A DNA stretch of 64,000 bases from positions 1-64,000 of the forward strand of contig CAUYLG010038378.1 in NCBI GenBank assembly GCA_963573385.1, in the 5' to 3' direction. Source of the DNA: Cacajao melanocephalus (lineage: Eukaryota > Chordata > Mammalia > Primates > Pitheciidae). The notes beneath the pieces were generated by a model. It was not told the DNA's origin, did not search any database, and worked only from the letters and a program-made list of their open reading frames with translations. Both the position numbers and the translations under genes were made by a program. Below, one piece after another: positions 34,851 to 47,555 of the stretch; position 1 is the stretch's first letter; the number at the start of each line of letters is the position of its first letter.

Positions 34851-37370
34851 AAGTGGGGCAGCAGATCAAGAAAGGGGATTTCATTACTACTGTACACAGT
34901 AATGAGAATCAAGAGGAGACCTACATGCATCCATGTACATAGATTTTAGAAATATCAAATAAAAACAACAAATTGCAGATTGGCGCATGTAGATCCTATC
35001 ATTTACATAAATGTTAAGACACACGATCTATGTTACCAAGTATTATTCCTGGCACTGTAGAGGGATAACAAATACTGGACGGATACAACATTCATGATAG
35101 TGCTTTAACTCCCAATGAGCAGGTGGAGAGAAAAATAGGATTAGAGGTGGGATCAACAGGTCAATTTCATCTGCTTTTTATTTTTAAATAACCACTAAGA
35201 TAATAAAATGGTAGCTGCTATGTTATGACGATGGGCACATAGGCATTGGGTATACTATTTTTGGGTCTTTCTTTTTCCTCAAAAGTTTGGTACCTTTCCT
35301 CCACTCCTCACATCAGCAAAATTAAATGGAGTAAGATTAAGGTTAGTTGCTTTTATTTAAAGCATTTTAAAAAAATCACAAATTTTGCTCATTCTGAAAA
35401 CATTTATTGGGCATTCTCTCAGTGTCAAGCCCAACAGTACCAAAACTGTCTACCTAATTTGCAGGGCTCAATGTGAAATGAACACGTAGACTCTGTTCAA
35501 AAGTTACTAAGTATCTAAAGACAGTGACAGCAGAGCATGAAACCAAACGTGGGCTCTTCTAAGTTGGGGATCTGGTGCATAGGGAGTATACCCGTGAAGT
35601 CAGCAGGGGGTAGACAGTTTAATAAGCACAGAGGGAGATGAGATGCATTTGTATATTCAGCCTACTTTCTTACTAGGTACAAACCAGTGAAAGTCTTGTG
35701 ATCATTCATTAGCTCGCTCCTTTCTAGTGAAAGCTGTGCTCAGGACTCCATTCCCCCATTTCAAAGTAGCAGAAAACAGAATGAGCAAAGGAGGCTGTTC
35801 CAGCCAAAATACTAACTGCTACTGGAAACAAATGCTATATTATAGGATTGTAATAGATTGTAATAGAAATCTTTTGTGTCCTGTGAGTCAAAATAGCAGT
35901 GATTTATGAAATGCATTTCTTGACAAGTATGCTGCATGAAATTTTTGTTGATTTTTTCCCTGTCCTGGCTCTTACAGAACCTTACAGAAATGCCGAGAAG
36001 CTAAAATCAGACCAGATGGGCCAGCACAATTATGCATCTCTAGTAGATACACTTCTGAGGACTTAATTGCTTTCATGAGCCAGGGGGCCCACTGCTAACA
36101 GAACTACTGAAGGTCAGATTCAAGGCGTTGTAGTCAACTTGATCTCACATAGCCTTCGTATGAATAAAATGAGACAGAAATGTTCTGTTCTTAAAAAAAC
36201 AAAAAACAAAAATACCTAAACTTCACCATGTTTAAAAAATCCAGACTGTAAACCTTTTCCATTTTGATCGTAGAGCATTAGAAATACCCTCTTATGCCAA
36301 GTTTTTCAGGAAAATAAAGGCTTAGGCATTCTGCCCTTCCTCTTGTAGATAGGTTTGTCCTTTTCAACGCTGTCTCAGTTGGTAATTGTATATTACAGGC
36401 AAATTCCAATTTTATTTTATAGCACTATCATTTTTTTCAAGGAGAGAGCAAACTAGGCAATTAGCTAAATTTAAAGTGAAGTAAATTTTCCTTGATTTTA
36501 AAACAAAATATTGGTCTTATGATTATAAACAGTGCTTTATAACCTAGTACATAGTATGTGTTCCATAAATATTCGTGGAATAAATATGTGGGTACTCAAA
36601 GGGTCATTTAGAAATCAGAATATAATATCTCTAAATAACCCATTATTCAATTCCCAAGACATACTGATTTAAGCCATTAGGTCTACAATTATATTTTGTA
36701 ACACATAATTGCATAATGTACTCTTCCTATAGAACCAATACAAACTGAAGCTAAATGCATTTCTGCATTATACATTTGCCCAGGGATTACGATTTTTATT
36801 TACTTATTTCAGTTTATCCATACAATAAACTCTGAGCAGAGAAAGAATTACCATACAAGAAAAAGGGAGCCCAAGAAGTGTCTAAGCCCTGATAATTGGT
36901 GACAAAGCCAGGCAAATGCCAATTTCTGACTCCTAATCTAATGCCCTTTGTACCGCACTGGACCCATCAACTGTGGTGCTAAGCAAAAGATATGGAAAAG
37001 GACAGATAAAATGACCCAGAATGGAAGAAAAACAAAAGCAAATCAGCATTTCACATTATTTAAGGCTTTTTAGTTTTCGTTTTAATGTGTATTTACCATA
37101 ACATACAGTCACGGTCTTCTGAGGACATCCAAGATCAAAGGTTATTTGCACCCTTTTCTGTGAATGATTAAAATTGAGCACAGGTGCACACACAGGCAAG
37201 TCTATTAAAAACACAAGTAGTAGTTTATGAATGTCATCAGACTAGACTTCTGGAAAGTCGGCCTCCAGCAATATCTGAATATCTGAAGTGGAATGGCTTG
37301 CCTGAAGTCGCGATTATAGCCTAAGGTAAATGATATCAAAAGCGACAAGAAGACTAGCAGCAGGCAGTAT
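34851..37370. other. ABI3BP intron, nothing recognised
   Basis: Long single-copy-looking stretch. No Alu, L1 or LTR identified and no splice-framed exon found. Confidence 0.45.
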
Positions 37371-37575
37371 AATTTTGAGTGCTCACTGCATGCTAGACAC
37401 TGTATTAACCATTTTACATGTGTCACCTTACCAAATTTTGACAACCCTATGATATTACTTACCCCCTTTTGCAGATAAGAAAACCAAGACTAAAAGCATT
37501 TAAGCAATTCACGCAAGGCAATCAGGATGCTTACAGAGCAGTTTTTTGAATTCAGGTCAGTGTGACCAGAATTTG
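37371..37575 (-). mobile_element. MIR SINE, diverged
   Basis: Reversed MIR pattern: 'gctcactgcatgctagacac', 'acccccttttgcagataaga', 'aagcaattcacgcaaggc'. Confidence 0.6.
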
Positions 37576-37709
37576 TATCTTCAATGTTCATGCTCTGATG
37601 CCATCCTGGAGATACTCATTGTGGATTCTGGATGGGAGATGCTGCAAAGAAGCTTCAAGAGCTGAATCCACTGGCTAGATGATTTTTAAAGTCTCCTCTT
37701 AACATCTGA

Positions 37710-37870
37710 CTGGCTTATTCACTTATGTGTTTGCTGAGAACTACTATTATAAAATACAATGCTGGGTTCTGTGTGAGATGGAACCAAGTGGGGCCCTGCA
37801 GAACTTCAAAAGTGAGCTTGCATTCTAATGAAGGAGGCAGACATGCATGTATGACTGAAGGAGGCAGAAT
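37710..37870 (-). mobile_element. L2-like LINE 3' fragment
   Basis: 'atgctgggttctgtgtgag' and 'cttgcattctaatgaaggag' resemble the reversed 3' end of L2. Confidence 0.45.
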
Positions 37871-38409
37871 GGAAAGCACACAGCATAGAGGTGGGGCTGG
37901 GTATGGCTCTCTCCAGCCTGAACCTAAGAAATGGACAGGCTGCATTTTACATCTCATTCCAGTAATGTGTTTTACATCAGGACATACTATCCAGGCCTCA
38001 GAAAAGCAGAGTGGATTGGATTTACACCTCACTTCATGAGCATGACTCAGATAGGCTTTGCGATATATTCCTTGAGCGATTCTATGACTTCTTTTCCTAT
38101 ACAGTGGGGAGCTGATGGCAATTCCTCAGTAGGTAAATAAAGTTGAGCAGTAATGAAGGAAGCTGGAATTACCAGCTGTGGAAGAATAAGTCACAGAGAC
38201 ATTGGAGGGAGGCATCCCAAGGTATAGTCCAGATGTGAGATGACAAGGAAAGGAATCACACGCATAAAAACTGGAACAGATAAAAGTTATAGTTCTAAGA
38301 AAGAACTGATGAAACCAGACTCCTTATGGGATATGGGTGCCAAGGAAAGTGGAAAAAAAAGTTAAAAGTGAAAATAAAGTGATGGGAAAAGTATTCTTTT
38401 AATAGTGTA

Positions 38410-38752
<343 letters not shown>

Positions 38753-38777
38753 TCACTGTTACCTGGTTATTGTGATG

Positions 38778-38866
38778 AATTGGGACTATTATTTTTTCCT
38801 CAAACACCACAAAGACTTTAAATGTCTGATTTTTATTAGCTATGCTAACTAGACAGAAAGGAAGCA
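38778..38866 (+). repeat. Local duplication copy 1 (about 89 bp)
   Basis: Near-identical to 40689-40776 (one indel and two substitutions seen by eye). Includes 'caaacaccacaaagacttta' and 'tatgctaactagacagaaag'. Not a repeat family I know. Confidence 0.9.
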
Positions 38867-39095
38867 GGGATCCCGTGGCTGCAAAAGGGCAAATGGCAGA
38901 GAGAAGAGATTACTGGGGAAGCAAAGGCTTGGACGACACGGGAAGGATGGGATCATGAGCACAGTCTGAGGTCAGAATTGTATTTCTTGGAAAGAAGAGA
39001 AGAGAGGTAAAGATAAATTTGGGATGAGGAAAGAGTGAGCTGATAAAGAATAGTCCAGATTTCCTCAGTACTGTGGAGGCTAGAATGGTTTGGGG

Positions 39096-39118
39096 TAAAA
39101 AAAAAAAAAAAAAAAAAA
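39096..39118. repeat. Poly-A run (about 23 bases)
   Basis: Uninterrupted A-run without a recognisable SINE body upstream. Confidence 0.9.
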
Positions 39119-39479
39119 TAGCAGGGAATGTAGCCAGGATGCTGTTGCCCGAACCCAGGGTAAGGTGAGAAGTGCTTTGATTGGGAACATCAGGGCAAAA
39201 CAGAGAAGGAGAAGACACACATGCAGATATGGATACATCTCAAAAGCAAAAAGAATATATCTTGGGGCCTTCATAAACAACAGTAAGTAAAAAAAAGAAA
39301 ATAAATGAAGTTTTAAATGAGAACAAATGGAACAATGATACTACTTCAGAAAGCAATACAGAGACCAGCGAGGTGATACTTCAAGAGAAAAAGTCCGAGT
39401 TTAATCTTGTCATGTTGAGTTTGAGGTAATGGTGACACATACAAGTGAGAATGTTGACATTTCACTGGTTATTGGATTC

Positions 39480-39615
39480 AGAATGTATTTACTTGAGGCC
39501 TGCTATGTTCCTGATGCTGCCCAGGAGACCGGGCAATAACAGTGGGCAAGACATACATGGTCCCTGCCCTCACTGAGCTTCAGACTTACATGGCAAGACA
39601 GACATGTAACAAGGC
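39480..39615 (-). mobile_element. L2-like LINE 3' fragment
   Basis: 'gcctgctatgttcctgatgc' and 'tggtccctgccctcactgag' match the reversed 3' end pattern of L2. Confidence 0.55.
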
Positions 39616-40688
39616 ACTAGAGTCAATCAGGTGTGAAGTCAGATACTGAAAATTCTTGCTTCTTACAAACCGGGGGGCGGGAAAAGGCAAGGGCCTGCTC
39701 TGGGCTGGCCTAAAAGGAGAGCCCTCATTCTACACTAAAAGTAAATCAACACAATATGAGAGTGCTAGAAAATGTGAAAATGATTTCTAAACTATTCACA
39801 AAGCTTTCATACGTTGGCAAAAGAGTAAGAACTAAAGCAGCCTTGAAAGCTTTAACAAGTTGGAAACATGAGAAAGAAAAAATAAGCTATTAATGGTGAA
39901 ATAAACTTGGGTTAAAAACATTTCACTCTTCATCAGGGCCAATTTGAAAGCTTCCTTTCAAATCGAGACTCTATTGAAGACAAATGTGTAAGTGTACACA
40001 TTTCCATTCACCCTTCCATTCAAAGCCCATTAAGAATAAAAATTGTAAATGAAGCACATCTGCTCTCCACTGTGACCTCAGAAAAGAATCTTAACCCATA
40101 CAGACCCTATGCAAATAGGAATAGAAACACGTACCACAAAGGATAAAGTGACATTTCATTGATACTTCCAAGCTAAAAACAAAACAAAAATGAGAGTTTT
40201 CTAACTGGAAACTTACTACCAGGTTTGTTACACCAAGTTCATAGTCAAAATATAAAAATGAATTTTACATTGGTTTGTGCAGCCTCATTGATCCTATGCA
40301 AATAATTTAGTAAATCAATGTTTTAAAAATTAGAGACTATACAGAGGGTGCCAGATATCAATGGATTAAAACGATAGCAGTTGGCGTGTCTGTAGCAAGC
40401 CAAGAGCGTTCAGATTGCAATGGTTTTGTAAAAGGATACTCCTGAGGACAACTTTAGCTGTATAAATCTTCTGATTTTCAGGAAATAAACATCATTTTTG
40501 GCTATTAGGCTAACCTACTGGATTATGCTATGCTAACCTACTGGATTACTCTAAATTCTAAAAAAAATTCTGCTTGAACATATGAGGGTAGATTTCTCCA
40601 AGTCTGGTCTGCTTCTAATTACACTAATTTATAGTTCTGGTAGATTTATTTGGATGCTTCTAATATGTACAGTATTTCTAGGCTTTTA
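39616..40688. other. ABI3BP intron with a 23-bp-period tandem duplication
   Basis: GCTAACCTACTGGATTA occurs at 40509-40525 and again at 40532-40548. Otherwise nothing recognised. Confidence 0.5.
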
Positions 40689-40776
40689 AATTGGGACTAT
40701 TATTTTTTCTCAAACACCACAAAGACTTTAAATGTCAGATTTTTATTAACTATGCTAACTAGACAGAAAGGAAGCA
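40689..40776 (+). repeat. Local duplication copy 2 (about 88 bp)
   Basis: Second copy of 38778-38866, 1.9 kb away, in the same orientation. Confidence 0.9.
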
Positions 40777-41875
40777 TGGGAAAATGAAATTTACAAGTCA
40801 TCCAAATACTTCTTTTTAGTCATTACTGTTTAATTCTTCAACTCATGTCCTGATGGCTCCCTACTTTGGTCAAGAATATCTTGCTTCTCCCACTGATTCA
40901 AGTTTGAAAGTATGCAAGCATCTGGACATGTCATTACTATATCAAAAGACTTTATTCAAAATGAAATTATTGATTTCAAATATTGTGATTTGATGTGCAT
41001 GATTCCATCTATTTGATAAGAGTAGAGTCAGGGTGTGTGTGCAGGTGGGTGAGGGTGAGGGTACGACCCATGTGTGGTCTGTATAGCTTAGGCCTTAGAG
41101 TCAATGGCCTGGGTTAAAATCCTAGCTTCATTGCGTCATCTGTCCTAACTTTCTCTATATTCATTATCTCCGTGGGCTGTCAAATCATGGCAACATCTAT
41201 CAATTAGAATCAATCATCAGATAAATTCTTTCACAGGAGAGTCAGTAGGACAAAGTGAAATTGGAGGAGAGGCTTGAGGGCGGGGGGAAGAAATTACTCC
41301 AAATTATGCTATACAAGTTTTCCAGGTCACTGAACCTTTTGAAACAAGTAGTCCTACATATTTATCAAGCAAGCTGAGCAACCCTTAAAATCAGGTTGCA
41401 TTTTGCTGTAAGACGATCAAATTCCCTTTCGCTCTCCGTAACTTTATTTTTACAAGATAGTTTTTAAAAAGAGCAATCCATAAATGTTTATTTTCTCAGT
41501 ATTAGTACCCTAGACCAATCCATTAGGAACTGGAATTATCACAAGAAGTCATGTTCTTTTGAGTTCATTTTCCAAACAAAGTAAGTCATGGGATTAGCGA
41601 TGGGTGAAATAAAAAATATTTCAGATTCTTTGAAACATTTAAAAATTATTTTTCAAAAAATTGGGTTTTGGAAATATCTTCCACATGTTTTTCCAAGTAT
41701 TCATCTGTTGAGAACCATGGGCATATGAAGGAAAATTTGACTTTTTTTTTTTTCATGAGTCTAGATTTTCCAAAGTCAAATGAAAGGTACTTTTGAGAAC
41801 TTATAAACCTTTCAAAGTTTCTTCATTTTAGTTTCATTTGAACAAACAGAAATAAATAAAACACTACAGAATATA
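40777..41875. other. ABI3BP intron, nothing recognised
   Basis: No repeats or exons supported. Confidence 0.45.
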
Positions 41876-42482
41876 TACATATGGCCAAAAAACACATTAA
41901 GAAGTACTCAGTAGCCTTAGCGTAAGGGAAATGCACATCAAAACTGAAATGAAAAACTACACCAGAATGGATACAATGAAAAATGCTGACAACACAAAAT
42001 GCTGCTTAGAATGTGGAGCAATCAGAGTTCTCCTACATTGTTTGTGAGAATGCAGATGAAAAATTTAGGCAAAAAATAGTCAAACATACATCTTCCTATA
42101 ACTCAGAAATTACACTTCTATTTATTTACCTAAGAGAAATTAAAATGTATGTCCACCAAAATCTTATGCAAAAATGTTTATACAATCTGATTCATAAAAA
42201 TAAAAAAAACAGTTCAGATGCTCATCAGCAAGAGAATAAACTTCAGAATATTCACATAATAGACTATTACTCAGGGGTACAAAAAAGGAATAAAGTATTG
42301 ATACCTGCAATGTCATGAATGAAACTCAATGCTAAGTGAAAGAAGACAGTCAAAGAACAGAACCCATGCTAAATGACTATTTATGTGGAATTCTAGAATA
42401 GGCAAAACTAATCTATGGTGATAGAAATCAAATCAATGGTGCTTCTGGAGGAAAGTACTTTGTAGAGTGATAAAAATGTTCT
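41876..42482 (+). mobile_element. Old L1 3' fragment (L1M-type)
   Basis: A diverged sense ORF2-end pattern: 'gggaaatgcacatcaaaact', 'agatgctcatcagcaagaga', 'catgaatgaaactcaatgct' and 'ctttgtagagtgataaaaat'. The right end is interrupted by an Alu. Confidence 0.75.
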
Positions 42483-42762
42483 ATTTCTTTCTTTCTTTCT
42501 TTTTGAGATGGAGTGCAATGGCACAATCTCAGCTCACTGCAACCTCTGCCTCCTGGGATCAAGTGATTCTCCGGCCTCAGGCTCCTGAGTAGCTGGAACT
42601 ACAGGCACACACCACCATGCCCAGCTAATTTTTGTTATTTTTAGTAGACACGGGGTTTCACCATGTGGGCCAGGCTGGTCTCGAACTCCTGACTTCAGGT
42701 GGTCTGCCCACCTCGGCCTCCCAAAGTGCTGGGATTACAGGTGTGAGCCACTGTGCCCAGCC
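42483..42762 (-). mobile_element. Alu SINE with (TTTC)n tail
   Basis: A TTTC tail repeat at 42483-42503, then a reversed Alu ending 'gagccactgtgcccagcc'. The reversed-tail region lacks the usual 'tctcgctctgtcgcccaggctg' stretch, an internal deletion near 42512. Confidence 0.92.
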
Positions 42763-43059
42763 TTTTTGTTTTGGTTTTGAGAAGCAGTCTGGCTCTGTTG
42801 CCTAGGCTGGAGTGCAGTGAAGCAATATTGGCTTACTGCAACCTTCTCCTTTCAGGTTCAAGTGATTCTCCTACCTTAGCGTCCTGAGTAGCTGGGACTA
42901 CAGACACGAACCATCATGCCCGGTTAATTTTTGTATTTTTAGTAGAGATGGGGTTTCACTATGTTGGCCAGGCTGATCTTGAACTCCTGATCTCGTGATC
43001 CACCCGCCTCGGCCTCCCAAAGTGCTGGGATTACAGGCATGACCCACCATACCCGGCCC
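42763..43059 (-). mobile_element. Alu SINE, head-to-tail with the previous one
   Basis: Starts directly after the preceding Alu with a T-rich tail 'tttttgttttggttttgaga' and ends 'gacccaccatacccggccc'. Confidence 0.94.
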
Positions 43060-43250
43060 ACTCATCCCTCTTCTTAATAACAGTTTGAGAATTGATATAC
43101 TGATGGGATGAGTATTTCCATACTCTTCCCATTTTCTTTCCCCTTTGTTTTACCCATGCTCATACAAATCATTCCAACCTCCTTTGCTATTTTTTGTTTT
43201 TGCATAATTTTTTCCTTTGGAAGCAATTCTGGCTACCAGCTGTAACTCAA

Positions 43251-43498
43251 GCTGGCTGGAATCCAAGTTTGGCCTAGTGACAAGATTTGTCCCAATGTGT
43301 TCCTTTGGTAGGCCCCCTGAGGACAGAGGCCAGAGTTCCACCGGGCCAAGATTCAGGCCAGGCTCACTGTCAGGATCCACCACCACAATTTCTTTTCACT
43401 TTAACTTTTACCTGTTGGTAGGGTCCCTGAGGCTAGAGGCTGTGGTTCAGTCTGGCCAAAATCCAAGCTTGGCCCAGCATCAGAATCCACTGCAACAT
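43251..43498. repeat. Degenerate tandem repeat, about three units of 90-111 bp
   Basis: 43305-43388 and 43415-43498 align at about 75% by eye: both begin TTGGTAGG, then CCCTGAGG and AGAGGC, and end GATCCAC or AATCCAC. A partial third unit aligns from 43251 ('ctggctggaatccaagtttg'). Confidence 0.65.
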
Positions 43499-43637
43499 TC
43501 CCCTGAAATTTTCATTTTAGATTTTACATACAACAATAACCAAGGGATTGCATATGTTGCTTGTTTCTTGTTACTTTGCATTTCTTCATGCATTTATTCC
43601 GTAAGCAAAGTTCCTGGAAGTTTGAGCCATCATTTTC

Positions 43638-43719
43638 TTTGTCTCAAAAAAAAAAAAAAAAAAAAAAAAAGTCTCGCTCTGTCACCCAGGCTGGACTGCA
43701 CAATCTTGGCTCACTGCCC
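43638..43719 (-). mobile_element. Alu 3'-end fragment with apparently inverted tail
   Basis: 43671-43719 is the reversed 3' end of an Alu ('gtctcgctctgtcacccagg' onward). The preceding 33 bp are TTTGTCTC plus A25, the reverse complement of the expected T-run plus GAGACAAA. Confidence 0.8.
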
Positions 43720-44007
43720 CAGCTTCTGAGTTTTTAATTACGTTTATTACTGATACCACCCATTTGCTATTTGACTCTTACTTCCTTGTAAAATTTATGA
43801 TTTTTGAAAAGAATTACATGTATGTGTTTTCTATTCAGGTAGATAACCTTCTCAAGGGCAGGGCCCCTGACTTACATGTCTTTGTTCTCCTCATACCTAG
43901 AACAGGTTGTACAGTTAACAGGGGTTAAGTCAATGCTAACAGTCCTGATACTTACACATTCCTCTAAAGCATGTACAGATGCTATTAAAAGCAAGTGCTA
44001 CTATTAC
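43720..44007. other. ABI3BP intron, nothing recognised
   Basis: Ends at the splice donor of the exon 44008-44140. Confidence 0.5.
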
Positions 44008-44140
44008 CTGTCATTGGGACAGTGACTTGGCAATGTCCAGTCATGGTGTGGGTTGATGAGGAAACCCCAGGACAGGAAGACTGAGCTTGGTGTCAGGGTG
44101 CCAACCACCAGCTGGAGAGGTTTGCGAGAACGAGCTTTAC
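44008..44140 (-). CDS. ABI3BP: ABI3BP coding exon, first half of fibronectin type III domain (2 of 7)
   Basis: Seen: a 133-bp minus-strand exon between acceptor TACCTCCACAG and donor GTAATAG. It continues the frame of the upstream exon (phase 1 in, phase 2 out, the last codon being AG completed by A). The translation begins KARSRKPLQLVVGTLTPSSV, then FLSWGFLINPHHDWTL, and ends SHCPNDR. Known: strand A/B of an FN3 domain typically shows a V-x-L-x-W core, and SVFLSWGF fits this. The second half of the domain is on the next exon, so skipping this exon alone would break both the frame and the fold. The downstream intron is about 10.0 kb and contains Alu, MIR and L2 fragments plus one of the local duplications. 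Confidence 0.94.
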
Positions 44141-47100
44141 CTGTGGAGGTAACGTACAGGTTAATTCAGGAGACATTCAGTAAGTTGCCATGATTCGCGC
44201 AAAATGCATAAAAATGACTCGGCAAGATGATGAAAAATATGAACCCATCAATTCCTTTTCTATAATCCACATTATTACTAATTTTTGCCAATGAGTTTAA
44301 ATGTGAATCAAATACCTTTTTCAGATTTGTGTGCATGCATGTGCGCATATGGTCTATATGCATATACATATAATGTATATTGTATATGTATCCGTATTAA
44401 CAATATTCAGCTATACCTAGTTTATCTTCTTGTGGGTCAGGGAAGGATATGGTGCTCTTAGCTGTGATCAGTGAAATAAAGACACATATACACACTTCAT
44501 TTCTTTTACATATAAAATAAAAGCCTGTTTATTTTTTCCCTGGGATTGTGAATGAGTGTGAAATAACATCTAAGTCAAGAAAAGAAATCTTATTATCTAG
44601 ATTGTAGGTAATACTTTTTTTCAACTTGTTTGGAAGTGTAAAATCCTTTGCAATGCTATTGTAATAAGCAAGTATTTTACAATGAGTACCTAAATGGAAA
44701 AGGCAAACACATTTTTTAACAAAGCTGGAAGAGTAGGAGAAACACAGGAAGCACAGTTGTTCTGATGGTGCCAACTGGATCTAAATAACACCAAGAGTTA
44801 TGTTCATGAACCACTAAAGATGATGTTCAAGTACATAGGGGCAGGTACTTGCACTTTCAAAGTTATCTGAAACTGCAGACATAGGACAGCAAAAACAGGA
44901 AGAACCTCAACCCGGAAAACCGATGCTGGCTCATTAAAAATAATCAGAGTAAATAAAATAAAATCTGATAGAAGGCATAAAACTATCTAGAAAATAAAAC
45001 ATATATGCTTTGTATTGCTGTTGAATTCCCTCTTTTATTTCATGAGACCATACATGTTGTATTTTTTCTAGAAAGAGCTGTGCTATCTAATGAAGTGGGA
45101 GCCAACCAGCAAAATGGCTTGTGACCTCTCTTAAGGTAAGTAGGAGAGTGCCCCTTGCATGAGCCTAGTGGTGGTCATCTGAATCAAATGCTTTTGAAAA
45201 TTGTGCCAGGCTTGTTCCTTCTGTTAAATTTAAGCTCTATAAGTTGTTATTCAAGCAAAAACCCTTCTTAGCACAGAATACACCTAACCTAGTAGTAGCA
45301 AATTGCCTCATTGTAGGATAGTTGACTTTGAAAATTATTTCAAATATCTCTAAAAAGATAGTTGTCATTTACATGGTTGGAATCACGGGTTTTTTCTTCT
45401 CTGTAACTTTTGAAGATCCAGCTGTAAGTGCACCCTGTGTGATGGTGACGTAAATCATGATATATGAGCTCCAAGGAGGGCCGATTAGAATCTGGAGTGA
45501 AGGCAGGGAGCACTTGTAGTTTGAACAAGCCCTGGGATGATTCTGATCTTCCCTTTTCAATTCCCGAGTTGATTTTCACTAAGGTGATACAATAATTGCA
45601 TTCCCTGTGCAGATGAAATATAAGGCACAGAGAAGTTTCAAGATTGTCCAAAGTCACACTGAGAGCAAAGTCAAAACTCCAATCTCAGGTCTCCTCAATC
45701 ACCGTCTAGTTTTGTTTTTATGATATCACTGTCTTGGCTCTCAATGTATAAAGAAAAGGCCATTTAGAGATGAAAGATGTATTTTTCATCTAAGGAACCC
45801 AAGGCTTGTATGACCAAGGGAACCTAATGGTCTCTCAATTATTTGTATAACCAAATAATCATTTCACTGAGGTTGACTCTTAATATAAAAATAAATAATT
45901 AACATTTATGTGGCAGATACAAACATAAAATTAAAGCTAATCTACTAGTCATTATATTATTCCTAAATGCAGATAACAAAAACAAAAATTACATCTGCTG
46001 TCCAAAAGGAAAGGTGGGGTATTATATCCTGAGCAAGATGAGGCCATTTCCTGAGCTGCTCATAAAATAAAAATTAACTTCTAAGGCTAGTGTCATAGAA
46101 TCCTCAAAATAAAATGAAATTATAAAGTGCTATGGTGTAATCATTCTCTTGACTTTCCTTATGTCATTTTACATATTTGTATTATGATATTTCTATCAAG
46201 AAACAGTTCAATGAATATTCACCTGAAAACAGATCCCATAGAATCAAACACTTCTTGAGTTTGTGGCTCAGTATTTTTGAAATACAATCTTGAAATATTG
46301 AGAGTACATCTATTTTCAAGTATGTAGAAGACTGTCTGGACAACTCTCACAAGTTGTAAGGAGTGACTGAATTTTCCCTTTTGCTTTGAAATGATCTACG
46401 AGGCCAGGAAAAAGAATTTGTATTTTTCAAAATGCTTGACCATTCAATGCTGGTCTTAAAAGAAGGAAAAGTCAACAGAAGAGGGGAGGGAATTGTCGCA
46501 ACCGATTTCTGGCAACCAGGCTCAGAATGATGCATCTATGAGACTGAATACAGGGCTGCAAAGGGCCCCTTTGTTCAGTACAATTGAATAGCTGAGTGCT
46601 CTCTCTCCCAATTTATTCCTCTAGAAAAATATAGCAAACAAACAAAAAAGATCATTTTATTGTATGTTAGTCTAGTGTACCATAAAAGGTGAACATGCTT
46701 CAGAAATAATTATTCAGAGATCATTCACATTAGAAAAAAAAGCAAAATGTTGTGATCAACTCTACATATAGTTAGGAAGGTGCAACATCAGATGGAAAAA
46801 GCGTATTCACAGCTTCCTCCTTATGACAATGATCAGCTATATTATTTGATCTGAGAAGTAGTTTTGGTAGTGAAATTAGATGACATAGAAATTTAATCTT
46901 TACTTCTGTAGAAAGTTTCTACTTACTTATTTATATATCCACTTTCCCGTTTCAAGTCTTCCTAGGCCTGGAAACATGAGTGTTGCTATTTTTATTTTAT
47001 GAAAGAAGTCTTCCTTTATTCAATTGAAGAGGTTTGGAAGGGAGAGATAAGGAGTAAATAAAACCTGCGTGCTGATCTGTTTAGCACACATACATGAGTT

Positions 47101-47219
47101 ATCCTTCTAAAATGTAAATGGTCTCCTTAAGAAAAGGTGAGACATAAAATTTTTCCTTTAATATCTGAAAGGCACAATAGTAAGCATGAGTTCACACACT
47201 GCAAAGTAGAAACAGGCTA
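44141..47219. other. ABI3BP intron, nothing firmly recognised
   Basis: Includes a diverged MIR-like patch near 45590-45710. Minus-strand frames at 45340-45657 (105 codons) are featureless. No exon supported. Confidence 0.4.
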
Positions 47220-47405
47220 ACTAACCCCAAGTGAGCACTGACTACAGGCCAGGCCCTGCCACTCACTCATTTAATCCTCAACAACAACCCTATAATGCAG
47301 CAGAATCTAGGAGCGGAGAGGTTCGATAACTTACATAATTCCCTACAGTTTGCAAGTGGTGGCACCAGGAGGAAATCCCAGGCAGCCTCTGCCACCAGGC
47401 TGTGT
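47220..47405 (-). mobile_element. MIR SINE, diverged
   Basis: Reversed MIR features: 'tttaatcctcaacaacaacc', 'gagaggttcgataacttac' and 'gtggtggcaccaggaggaaa'. It lies about 150 bp from the ABI3BP exon at 47556-47624. Confidence 0.7.
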
Positions 47406-47555
47406 TTCTTCTCCACACGGTAAACTGTCAACCCAGCGTTGACACCTCCTCTGCATTCCTAAAGCTTCCCAAGGCATTTGGTCTTTACGTGTCCGAAAGA
47501 GATGAAAAGTCATGGTTCAAATAAAAGAAAAAAAAATAAATGCAAGGGACTATAC

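Noticed and set aside
43217..43729. 170-codon plus-strand frame
   Set aside because: It runs through the degenerate tandem repeat, a poly-A run read as lysines, and an Alu fragment, so it is not a gene.
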